The notes under the pieces: model-generated | Databases searched by the model: none | What the model was told of the DNA's origin: nothing | Seen by the model: only the letters and a program-made list of their open reading frames with translations | Position numbers and translations under genes: made by a program | Source of the DNA: Parvularia atlantis | Lineage: Eukaryota > Opisthokonta > Rotosphaerida | Length of the DNA: 27,671 bases | Direction of reading: 5' to 3' | NCBI GenBank assembly: GCA_943704415.1 | Contig: CALSCO010000951.1 | Location: forward strand, 1-27,671 | Shown: piece after piece, positions 1-9,990 of the stretch | Layout of the letters: the number at the start of each line of letters is the position of its first letter | How positions within the stretch are numbered: the stretch's first letter is position 1

Positions 1-358
1 TGACCATTCGTGCAGCCTTCCCTCACTCACAAGATCACCGGCAAGGCACACACTGCACACCGTGTCCGACCCGGATCGGGCTCTGAACCGTGAGTGACTA
101 GGGCCTATACCCCGAAGCAAAAGGTGCGCTCCTTTTGAAACACGGACAGGTACTGACTCCTTTCCTGTGGATGTTGAATGAACGTGAATGAACTGAATGT
201 TGTTTCTCATCCATTTTGTACTCAGGGGTAAGCGGCACGCGCGCAAAAAAACAAAGTAAGCAACCGTCAGGGAGGGCGCTGGGCGAGAGCAGGCGACACA
301 AACGAGAGGGAGGCTGAGGGGGGAGGAAGAGGGCGACGGAGGGCGGTCGCAGATGCCG
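1..358. other. 3' flank of the RasGAP gene, no convincing gene
   Basis: This 358-nt stretch lies downstream of the RasGAP stop codon and is less GC-rich than the rest, especially at 100-260. A 67-codon minus-strand reading frame (98-301) shows no recognisable protein similarity. On the plus strand an intron-like set occurs: a GTGCGC at about 125, a TACTGAC at about 151 and a CTCAG near 227. This could be part of an untranslated exon of a neighbour outside the window, but its spacing is unlike the introns of the real genes. I found no tRNA A/B boxes. Confidence 0.5.
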
Positions 359-3300
359 TCAGTGCTTGAGGAACGTCTTGTTGAGCAGGTGCAGCATCTT
401 GTTGACGTTGAACTGTACATACTCGAGGTCGAGCGTCTGGTCGTTGACCTGCTGCTTCTCCAGCAGGTCGTCCAGCTTGAGGTCGAGCTCGAGGATGGCC
501 TTGTCGCGGCCTGGCGCACACGGCGTGAGCACGCGGCACCCGGGCCGCGGCGCATGCGCATGCGCACCCTTGTAGTGCAGCGCGATTACAAACGAACCCG
601 GCAGCGGCGACATGAAGTTGAAGAAGATGTTGTTCCGGCTGGCGCACGCAACGACGTCAGCTCTGAGCAGGCCCAAGCACCAGCCGCACACGCACCGGTT
701 CTCGGGCACGTCGCTCTCGACGATCACGCCGTCCTTCTCCAGCTGCGAGTGCGTGAATTTGAACGGTCCCAGGAACTGCGCACGAGTCAGCGTGCGCGCA
801 CAGCCCGCGAGGCTCACACACCTGCGGGCCCTTCTTGTTGCCCGACGAGCGCACGGTGTTGCCGCCCGACTGCATGCGCACGTTCTGCAGGTACGCGCGG
901 TAGCTCTCGAGCTGGCTCCGCAGGTAGTTGTTGTGGTCCTTGATCGTCTGGTTGATCGCCTCGAGCGACTCGAGCTCCTGGTGCACCTTCTCGCGCACGC
1001 GCTCGAGGTCCATCAGCTCCTGCGCGGGACGTGAGTGCGCGTCCACGGCCCGACAGCAAGCGGCGCGCACCTGCGCCACCTCGGCCGTCAGCGCGGCGTA
1101 GTTGTCGGCGACCGAGATTATGCCCTCGGCCTCGAGCTTCCTGAAGTTCTCCTGCGTCTACGAGCGCACGGGTCAGCAGTAGCGCGGGCGCGGGCGCGGC
1201 GCAGGCGTGCCTTCTGGCCCCGCTTGACGACGGTTGGGTTGGTGCGCATGTTGACTGCGGCGTCGAGCACGGCCTGCGTGCGACGCGGCAGTGAGCAGGC
1301 GCACGCGCGGCGCGGCGTCGTGCACACCTGCAGCGACAGCGCGCGCGTCTTCATCGGCGGGATGGACCGCAGCAGCTGCACCAACAGCGCCTTCGTCTCT
1401 TGGTAGAGCACGTCCATCGGCGTCTCGCGTTTGCCCTGCAGCGTCTTGGAGAGGTCTGTCGCGCGCGCGCGCGGCATGAGCACGGTCCGGGCGCGCACGT
1501 TCGTGCGGTCGCACCCTCGTTGATCGGCGTCTCCCACCGCGAAAACAGCGGCAGCTGGATCGGCTTGTTTTCGCCTCGCGGCAGCTGCTTTGGTGCCGGC
1601 CCGAGCTCGGCCAGGATCACGCGCACGTGGTCGTCCTCGTTGGGCATCTGGCGCGCCGCCGTGTCACGCCTCGCAGACGGCGGCACAGCGCACGCGCACC
1701 AGCTGGTCCATGTAGCGCAGCAGCAGCTCCTGCGTGTTGTAGATCTCGTTCAGCGTGATGTTGAGCGAAAGGTCCTTCTTCGTCAGCGCAATGTACTGGT
1801 CGATCTGGGCGCTCGCAGCTGAGCCGTCTGCGCGCGCAGGCGCAAGCACACGCGCGCACCTCAAGCTGCTCGTAAAAGTCGTCCACCTCGCACAGGTCGT
1901 AGAAGAACTTGTTGATGCGGTGCTTGTTGTCCTCAACAAAGTTGTTGAGCGGCAGCATAAAGCTCTCCTTGGCGTAGTTGGGCTTGTTGGTGAGATTCTG
2001 CAGCATCTTGGCGATCTGAGCGACGACGTGTGTGAGCCGACCTGCGCGCACCACCGCCGCTACATCGAGACGCACGAGTGTGATCGACCGCCGCGCAAAC
2101 GGCGACGGCGGCTGGTCCACGAGCATGTACGCCTGCGGCGTGACGATGGCCGGGTTGAGGAAGCGCAGCATGAAGAAGGCGCCAATGAGCGAGGCGACGG
2201 CGTAGTCGTTGGCGTCGGCGAACTTTTGCTGCAGCGAGAAGACGATCAGCGGGTCAGCGGCCGGGGGCTCACGCGCGCAGGCCAAGGCGAACCTTGGTCA
2301 GCGTGCGGATCTGCTTGCAGATCCACCTGATGCCGTACGGCACCGTGTTGAGCGACGCGATGATCGTGTCGAGAAACACGCCAGCCCACTCGCGCAACCT
2401 GGCCAGGCGCGGCGCGATCAGCTCCTGCGCGCGTTTGGCCGGCGCCGTGAGTGCACGCTTTCCGCTGTGTGGCCCATGAGCACACCTGCACTTTCTCGTT
2501 GAGTGCGGCGTCCTCCGCCGTCACCGTGCGCGGCAGCATGCACGTCGCGCCGGTCTCGACCTCGATGTCGTTGATCATCTGCTCGTAGACCTGTCGGCGC
2601 ACGGGTCAGCGCTTGATGCGCCGGCACGGGGTGCGCGCGCGCCTTCAGCGGGTTGATCTCAAGGTTCTCGTTGGCCTGGATGACCTTATTGATGCAGTCG
2701 GCCACGCACGTCTTCAGGTACGACTGGCCGGGCCCTCGTCTGCGGACGCCGCGGCGTGAGCCCAGGAGAACATTGCGCGGCGCAAACACACCGTGTGTAC
2801 GTCGTCATCATGCGCGACACGGGCGTGTTGGCGCGCATGAGCGTGCCCATCTCGTTGTCCTTGATCTCGTCAAACTGCGCCGCCAGGACCATCTGTCGCG
2901 TCCGTGTATCAGCCGCCGTCGCAGGCCAGACCCCGGGCGCACCTGGAAGACCGACAGCAGCAGGTGCTCCTCGCGCGACTCGTACTGGTTGCCGTACAGC
3001 GTGAACATGACCGTCTGCAGCAGCGTGTCGATCTCGGCCATGTTGACCTGGTGCGCGCGCACGGGGCATGAAAATGACCATAGGCGGGCTCAGCGGGCTC
3101 GCGCGCGCGCACCACGCGCGTCAGGCTCGCGATGTACTTGGGCTCGGTCTGCAGGATGAAGAACAGGTTGCCGTAGTTCTACGGCGCGCACCGGGGCGGT
3201 CAAGGCTTTGCAGAGAGGTGCGTGTGAGCGCGCACGCACTTGTCGCTTGCGCTCGTCCGGGATCGAGCCCGTCGTCAGCTCGGCCTCCTCGAGCGAGTTG

Positions 3301-3747
3301 GCCAACTCCTGCTGCTCACACACACACGCACACACGCGGGCGGCCGTGTCGGCGGTCGGCGGCGCGGCGCGGGCCGGGCGACCGCGCACCTCCGCGTCCA
3401 ACGCCGAGCGGTGCTGGATCAGGAGGGCGATACGGCTGTCGAGGTAGCGCACGTCGCGCTCGAGCACAAAGTTCTTCTTGCTCTGCGTCGAGATCTTGGT
3501 CTTGAGCAGCTTGAGGCGCTTCTGGGCTGGAAGGGCGCGTGAGCGGGGGGAAGGGGGCGGGACAACGTCAGTTTGTGGTTGACGTCGTCGTCGTCGTCGC
3601 GGCCGCACCCTTGCTCAGGTCGTCCTCCACGTCGTCCTGCTGCTGCTGCTGCGCCATCGACATGAGCGCCGTCACGCTGACGCGGCGCAGCTCGCGCAGC
3701 GATCCGGCCACGGGCGCCCCGAGTGCGCTCGCGGCGGCGGCGGCCAT
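359..3747 (-). CDS. IQGAP-type Ras GTPase-activating protein (fungal gapA/sar1-like)
   Basis: Predicted 756-aa GTPase-activating protein that should speed GTP hydrolysis by Ras-type GTPases at the membrane. The spliced model has 20 exons, read from 3747 down: 3747-3609, 3526-3390, 3308-3240, 3178-3113, 3047-2943, 2892-2792, 2739-2643, 2590-2486, 2424-2293, 2228-2076, 2015-1860, 1804-1700, 1647-1515, 1455-1328, 1273-1211, 1151-1071, 1019-822, 775-696, 638-568, 510-359. It sums to 757 codons. An Ala/Gln-rich N-terminus with a run of five Gln is followed by a coiled coil (about 47-115), a RasGAP domain (about 130-480) with [13 protein letters not shown] (putative arginine finger R192) and [11 protein letters not shown] (about 338-348), then a RasGAP_C domain (about 590-756) containing [13 protein letters not shown]. 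There is no calponin-homology or IQ motif, so it is a short IQGAP relative. Two introns (1152-1210 and 2591-2642) need GC donors. The start is the first ATG in frame with the coiled coil; a later in-frame ATG is possible. Confidence 0.93.
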
Positions 3748-4089
3748 GCGGTTTGCGTTTGGTCGAGGGCAGCGGCTTGTCTGCGGTTGCGCGTGAGCGC
3801 GTCGCGCGTGAGCGCGTCGTGCGTGAGCGTCAGCGTCAGCACGGTTAGGCCGGGTTTGCGCGGCGCCCGCGAGGGCGTTGACGGGACGCGAGGGAGAGGC
3901 GCAAGAGAGACGAGAGGCGCGCGAGCACAACAAGGCAGGCACGTGACGAGCGATCAAACGTGGCCAGACATTGTGGCCAGCCGCTCTGCTGCTCGACGCG
4001 GACGCTCGACGTTGACGCGCCGGTGCACACAGCCGTGCAGCCCCTGTTCAGCCGGACGCGGACGCGACGCCCGCCGACCGGCCGCAGCG
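3748..4089. promoter_or_regulatory. Divergent promoter region, RasGAP / VPS39
   Basis: The 342 nt between two divergent start codons must hold both 5' UTRs and promoters. No TATA box is apparent. The part nearest RasGAP is a short tandem repeat (3789-3840). The middle is purine-rich on the plus strand, and CACGTGAC occurs at 3940-3947. CACGTG is an E-box core, which in animals and yeasts binds bHLH factors, some of them controlling vacuole/lysosome genes. A link to VPS39 here is speculation from one motif. Confidence 0.55.
3789..3840. repeat. Short minisatellite, 15-bp unit
   Basis: Two perfect copies of GCGCGTGAGCGCGTC (3789-3803 and 3804-3818) are followed by a degenerate copy and a GTCAGC repeat up to 3840. 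It lies in the divergent promoter, about 40 nt upstream of the RasGAP start codon and therefore probably in its 5' leader. Confidence 0.85.
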
Positions 4090-7000
4090 ATGCACACGGC
4101 GTTTGCAGTCTCGACGCTGGTTGAGAAAATGTCGTTGACGATCGTCTGCCTTGAGTCGTACGCGCACGGTGCGGGCGGCGCGCGGCGCGTGCGCTCGACC
4201 CCAGGCAGCTGAGCGCGCGCGCAACACAGGCACAAAGCTGCTCGCGGGCACGAACGAGGGCGTGCTGCTGGCGTACGACGTCACACCAAGCGACAAGCCT
4301 GGACAGGCGTTCAGCGCCGAGCTCACCACGTCCAAGCGCACGTTCGCGCGCAAGGCCATCGAGCAGCTGCAGGCGATCGAGGAGCTCGACCTGCTGGTGC
4401 CGCGCATGCGCCTCTCTCTCTCTCGCGCGCGCGCGACACCGCGCTTACCCTCGCCTCGCGCCGCGCCCGCGCAGCTGAGCCTGTCGGATGGCGTCATCAG
4501 CCTGCACGACCTGAGCACGCTCAACCCGCGCAGCCAGATCGCCAAATCCAAGGGCGCGAACCTCTTCGCGCTCGACGTTCCGCCCAAGGCCGCGCCTGCC
4601 GTGTCGCCCATCCAGTCGCTCACGGGGCGGCCGGCGCCGGGCGGGTGCGCATCGCGCCGATGCGTCCGGCCCGCGTCGCTCACGTGTGTGCGCGCACCGG
4701 GCCCGCAGCAGCGCCGGGGGACGCTCCTCGACGCCGCAGAGCGCGACGCCGCCCGCGTACCGCCTGTGCGTCTCGGCGCGCAAGAAGCTGCTCCTGTTTG
4801 AGTGGAACGGGACCGAGTTTGCCGAGGGCAAGGTGTGGCAGCGGCGACCGCGCGGACGGCGCGTGGCCGTGCTCATGCCACGCGCGCGCTCGTAGGAGTT
4901 CCCGGCGCCGGACAAGGCGCGGACCATCGTGTGGCACAACGACAAGGTGCGCAGTGCCGAGCGCCCCCGCACTGCCCTCACGCTCGGTGCGCAGCTCTGC
5001 GTCGGCTACGCCAAGGAGTACAACATTGTCAACACGACGACCAGCGCCGTGGCCGAGCTGTTTGCGATCAAGCAGGGCAAGGCCATCGCCGCCAAGCTCC
5101 CGCGCAACGAGATCCTGCTCAGCAAGGACAGTGCGTGCGCTGCGCCGTGGCATCCGAGCCGCGCCGCTAAAGCCGCGCACAGCCTTCAGCATCTTCGTGA
5201 ACGCCGACGACGGCAAGCCCACGCGTAAGTTTGGGCTCAACTGGAACGATGTGCCGGAGACGTTTGGTGCGAGCCGTGTCCGAGACTGTCGGGCGTGCAG
5301 GCTGAGACGCGCGCGTGCGCCAGGCTACTGCTTCCCGTACATCGTCGGCATTATCCCGCGCGGCGTCGAGGTGCGCACGATCGAGACGCAGGCGACCGTG
5401 CAGGTGGGGCGTCCACGCCGCTGTGCACGCGTGCGATGCCTGATGCCAGTGGCTGCGTAGTCGCTGCCGCAGCTGGCCAAGGCGCGCGTGATGACGACGG
5501 GGGAGGTCATCTACATTGCGGCGGCGTCGTACATCTGGCGGCTTGTGCCCGTCTCGCTGGCGACGCAGGCGCGTGCGAGACAGCATATCGCATTTTGCCG
5601 GAGCGCGGCTGACGCGGCCGCGCGGTGCCGCAGGTGGAGGAGCTCGTGACCAACAGCGAGTTTGAGGAGGCCATCGCGCTGCTTGACCAGGTCACCGACA
5701 TGCCGATTAGGCAGCGGGTGCGCCTGCCGCCACAAACACCTGGCGAGCCGTGACCGAACGCATGCGCGCACAGGAGGACAAGCTGCGGAGCGTGCGCCGG
5801 CAGTACGCGTACCACTCGTTCGCGAAGAAGAACTTTGAGAAGGCGATCGTGCTGTTCCAGGAGATCAACGCCGACCCCGTTGAGGTGCGTGTGCATGCGC
5901 GCGCCTGTCGTCGCTCATTTGCCTTGTCCAGGTCATCAGCCTGTACCCGTCGTTCGCGACCGAGCTGCGCACGTCGTTCAACGTGCCCATCCGGCCGCCG
6001 CGGCTCGGTGCGCGCGTTTTTTTTCTGCCGTGTGGCCCTCGCCGCCGCTGAGCCGCACGCGCGCGCAGAGGGCCCGGACCTGGAGAAGGCCACTGTGGCG
6101 CTGATCAAGTTCCTCACGGACCGGCGCACGATGTTGTCCAAGCTGAGCAAGCAGGACGAGGAGTCGTTCGTGGAGCAGGCACAGCAGCAGCTGCAGGCGC
6201 AGGCCGAGCAGACGGCGCAGAGCAGTGTGTGCGCGCGGCGAGGCGCACAGGCGCTCACCGTCGCCGGCGGCGCAGACGGGCGAGCGCCGGCCGTGATCAA
6301 GCCGTACACGGACGAGGCCGCCGCGGGCGCCGCGCCGCCCATGTCGACCTCGCTCAAGGAGATGGCACAGGCACGCGGCACACTGGCACACGGGGCGCAG
6401 CGCTCACACCCGTGCAGATCATCGACACGACGCTACTTAAGGCGTACCTAGCCACGAACGCCTCGCTGGTCGGGCCGCTCCTGCGCCTGCCCAACCAGTG
6501 CAACCTGGCCGAGAGCGTGGCGCTGCTGCAGCAACACAGGGTGCGCGGCCGCGTGCTCTCGCGCGACCGAAGAGCTGACAGGCCGCCGCCGCAGAAATAC
6601 AACGAGCTGGTTGAGCTGTACTTTGGCAAGGAGCTACATATGGATGCGCTGCAGCTGCTGGCCAAGTGCGTGCCCCTGCTCGCTCGTGCGCACAGCTCAC
6701 CCGCCGCGACAGGTTCGGCCAGACGCCGAACGGGCCGCTCAGCGGGCCATCGCACACGGTCGCGTACCTGCAGCGGCTAGGTGGTGCAGCGTCGGGCTGC
6801 GGGCGGGCGCTGACACACACGCGCGTGGCGCACAGGCGGCCAGCACGTCGACTTGATCCTGCAGTTCTCGACGTGGGTGCTCAAGTCCGACATGGAGGAG
6901 GGATTCCGGGTGCGCGACCAGGCGCGCGCTCAGCCCCGGACGCGCTCGCTGGACGCGCCGAGCACAGGTGTTCACGGAGGACTACCCGGGCAGCGAGAAG

Positions 7001-8202
7001 CTGCCGCGCGACGTCATCCTCAATCACCTGTATCAGAACGCGCCGTCGCTCACGGTCCGCTACCTGGAGCACATCGTGCTGCAGCGCAAGGACAGGGTGA
7101 GCGCTGCGCCGGCGTGACCGGGTGCCCTCTCATGCGCGCGCACTCCGCAGACGCCCGAGTTCCACAACCAGCTGCTCTCGCTCTACATCGACGCGGCCAA
7201 GGGCGAGCTAAGCACGGCGGGCCCACAGGGTGCGTGGCGAGTCTGGCCCACCGTCTCGCTCACGCGCAGCGCTGCCGCCGCAGACAAGCCGTCCGCCGCG
7301 CGCCAGAAGCTTATCAACCTGCTTGACCATTCGACGTCGTACGCGCCCGAGCGCATCCTGCCGCGGCTGCCCGACTCGGGTGCGCGACAAATGCGCCGGT
7401 GTGGTCGAAGCTCACCACGCTTGCTGGTACAGCACTGCAAGAGCGCGCGATTCTGCTGTCGCGCCTGGGGCAGCACGACGCCGCGCTGATGATCTACGCG
7501 TACAAGATGCGCAGCTTCAAGATGGCCGAGGAGTGCGTTGCGCACGCGGGCATGCGCGTGCTTTTGCAGCCGCTTAGGCATACGCGCGCGCGCGCTCAGG
7601 TACTGCCAGAAGAACTACGACCCGGAGCGCGAGGACGCGCGCGACGTGTACCTGTCGCTGCTGCGCGTGTACCTCAAGCCCGAGGGCGAACCGAAGGACA
7701 TTGCGTCGCTGATCGAGCCCGCGCTCGAGCTCCTGTCCAAGCACTACAGCAAGATGGATGCGGCCAAGGTGCGGCGCCGCCCGCAAGCGCGCCCGCGGCC
7801 ACCTGAGCATGCCCGTCTGTCCCTTCGCGCAGGCCCTCGAGCTCCTGCCGCCCACGCTCAACGTGAGCAAGCTGTTCCCGTTTATCAAGGCCGTGCTGCA
7901 GGAGGACAGCCGCCAGCGGCACGACGGCCTCGTCATGCGCAACCTGCTCAAGTCGGAGCACCTGCAGGTGCAGGAGCAGCTGATCCACTACCGCTCGCGG
8001 CGCGTGCGCGTCGACAAGGACACGATGTGCCCCGTCTGCAACAAGCGCATCGGCAACAGGTGCGCGGCCGCGCGTGAGCGCTGCGTGTCGCTCACTCGGC
8101 CGCGCAAGTGCGTTTGCGAGCTTCCCGAACAACTCGGTCGTGCACTACATCTGCGCCAAGGTGCAGCAGCGCGCGGCGCCGGCGAGCGGGCCAGGGCAAT
8201 GA
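4090..8202 (+). CDS. VPS39: VPS39/Vam6, HOPS complex subunit
   Basis: Predicted 916-aa tethering subunit of HOPS, which captures Rab7/Ypt7 membranes for fusion with the vacuole or lysosome. Exons: 4090-4168, 4230-4396, 4475-4644, 4709-4832, 4896-4946, 4995-5130, 5183-5266, 5324-5403, 5461-5568, 5634-5717, 5774-5884, 5932-6007, 6069-6224, 6276-6370, 6418-6540, 6595-6665, 6713-6780, 6836-6909, 6968-7096, 7151-7229, 7284-7379, 7433-7532, 7600-7768, 7833-8059, 8109-8202. The total is 917 codons, close to animal VPS39 (about 880 aa). The N-terminus MHTAFAVSTLVEKMSL matches the VPS39 start, which fixes the ATG. It opens a CNH beta-propeller (about 1-290). The middle carries IIDTTLLKAYL and YLEHIVLQRKD of the clathrin-repeat region. 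The C-terminus holds the zinc-binding CPVCNKRIGN and FASFPNNSVVHYICAK. Introns 5569-5633 and 6371-6417 need GC donors; the intron ending at 4708 has a CAGCAG acceptor that could shift by one codon. Confidence 0.97.
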
Positions 8203-8278
8203 TGTGTGTGGGGCAGACAGAACACATGATCAGACGCTGATAATATTCGACTCAAGACCTTCCACAAGGTCCGGTCGG
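8203..8278 (+). promoter_or_regulatory. VPS39-ORC4 spacer, probable ORC4 promoter and VPS39 3' UTR
   Basis: Only 76 nt separate the VPS39 stop from the ORC4 start, with both genes on the same strand. Near the middle is an AT-rich patch, CTGATAATATTCGAC (about 8237-8251), rare in this GC-rich sequence, that could be a TATA-like element. The VPS39 3' end and the ORC4 promoter must overlap, or the transcript must be shared. Confidence 0.45.
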
Positions 8279-9952
8279 ATGGCATCGGCGCTTCTGCGCC
8301 AGCGCGTCACGGCGCGTGTGCCGGCGGCGGGCCTGCTGGAGAACGCGGCCAAGCAGGCGCGGTGCGGCTGCTTCCGCCGGGGGGAGGGCAGGCCGATGCG
8401 TGCCCGCCTGACGCTGGCGCAGCGATCTGGCCGAGCTGCTGGCGCGCACGATTGAGCACGCCGAGAGCAACTCGCAGCTGATCACGGGCCCGCGCGGCAG
8501 CGGCAAGACGGCGGTGCGCGCGCGGCCGGCGGTGCAGCGCAACGGCGGGGCTCACGCACAGCGGCGGCAGATCGTCGAGACGGCGCTGCAGACGCTGCGC
8601 GAGCGCTACGCAGGGCAGGACGGCCGGGCGTACCTGGTCGTGCAGCTGGACGGGCTCGTGCTCACGGACGACCGGGCGGCGCTGCAGGAGATCGCGTGGC
8701 AGCTCGCGGTGGAGCAGCAGCTGGAGCAGCGCTCGTTCGTGTGTTGGACTGCAGGACCGGGCGTGCCCACGGCTTCCCGCTCACTGCGCGTACAGGGCTC
8801 GTTTGCCGAGACGCTCGCGTTCCTCCTGACGACGCTGCGCACGGGCGACGCGCGCACGACCACGCCCATCGTCTTCGTGCTGAACGAGTTTGACCAGTTT
8901 GCGCTGCACCCGAAGCAGACCCTACTCTACAACTTGTTCGACATTGTCCAGTCGCAGAGCAGCCCGATCGCCGTCGTCGCCGTGACGTGCCGGCTGGTGC
9001 GGCCGCGTTGTGCCCACGGCGCCGGTGCTGCGCTGACGGGCTGAACGGGGCCGCACAGGACGCCGTCGAGCTGCTCGAGAAGCGTGTCAAGTCGCGCTTC
9101 TCGCACCGCAGTATGGACGTGCGCCCGCTGTTGAGCCTCGGGTCGTGCCTAGACCTGCTCGAGCGCACGCTCACGCTGCCCGAGAGCGCTGCCAGCGCGC
9201 GCTTCGTCAAGCGCTTCAACGACAGTGTCGCGGTGGGCGACGCCGGCGACGCGCCGTGCATCGCTGACGCGTTGCGCGTACAGAAGCTGCGACACAGCGA
9301 CGACTACGTTGCGGTCGTGCGCGGCGTGTTTGAGCTCGGGCGCGACGTGTCGGCCCTGATGCGCCTCGCGGTGCGCGTGCGCGGGGCCCAGTCGGGCGGC
9401 GGCGCTGACGTGGGATGCCAGTACCTCGTCGTCGCTGCGCTCGGGAGCGACGAGCCCGCGCTGCCCAACCCCGCGCACTTCCAGACGGCCGCGGCCACGC
9501 TTACCCCCGACCCCAAGGTGCAGGCGCTCGTGGGCGCGTCGCTGCTCGAGCTGTCGCTGGTGATCGCGATGGGACGCCTGGTCGACAAGCGCGAGCAGAC
9601 AGCGTTCAACTTTGAGATGGCCTACGACGAGTACCGCGCCTTCATGGCCAAGAACACGTCGGTGACGGTCGAGCTGTACAGCAAACCCGTGGCGCTCAAG
9701 GCGCGCGCGCGCTGTTGCTGTGTGCGCGGGAGGGGCGACCGCTGACCGCCTTGCACGCAGGCGTACGAGCGACTGCTGGTGTGCGAGCTGGTGCGGCCGG
9801 TCGGCAGCGGCGCCGCGGCGGCGGGCGGGGGCCACCGCGAGTTTGCGCTCGTGTCGCTGCAGGTGGTCAATGCGCAGATCGAGGCCGCGATCAACCGGCG
9901 CACCGACTGCCCCGTCTTCATCAAGCGCTGGGCCACGCAGTGGACCGAGTGA
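8279..9952 (+). CDS. ORC4: Origin recognition complex subunit 4 (AAA+)
   Basis: Predicted 441-aa ORC4 (human 436), the AAA+ subunit that packs against ORC1 in the complex marking replication origins and loading MCM helicase. Exons: 8279-8361, 8423-8513, 8571-8738, 8796-8996, 9059-9370, 9422-9700, 9761-9952; total 442 codons. Visible motifs are LLRQR near the start, HAESNSQLITGPRGSGKT (Walker A), TPIVFVLNEFDQF (Walker B region), QTLLYNLFD, SPIAVVAVTCRL and LLEKRVKSRFSHR, the arginine-rich stretch that contacts ORC1. FNFEMAYDEY and the last exon belong to the winged-helix end. The Walker B aspartate is Asn (codon AAC). Intron 9701-9760 needs a GC donor. Introns 8739-8795 and 9371-9421 are multiples of three without stops; removing them restores alignment to other ORC4 proteins, the second less certainly. 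Confidence 0.96.
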
Positions 9953-9990
9953 GGCCGCGCTGTGGTGTACATGTACATTGACGATCCCCA
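9953..9990. terminator. Convergent ORC4/FCF1 3' ends
   Basis: Only 38 nt lie between the stop codons of two genes that face each other, so their 3' UTRs must overlap as antisense RNA or be extremely short. A GTACATGTAC palindrome (9967-9976) is the only structure seen. No AATAAA is present. Confidence 0.5.

Noticed and set aside
60-110. A tRNA-like patch around GACCCGGATCGGGCTCTG
   Set aside because: No paired acceptor stem and no A and B boxes at the right spacing on either strand.
98-301. A 67-codon minus-strand frame in the left flank
   Set aside because: No recognisable similarity, and composition gives no sign of coding; described as flank only.
5569-5633. A GT donor two bases inside the GC donor of this VPS39 intron (GCGCGTGCG)
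   Set aside because: Using it shifts the frame and breaks the conserved match after SLATQ, so the GC donor was preferred.
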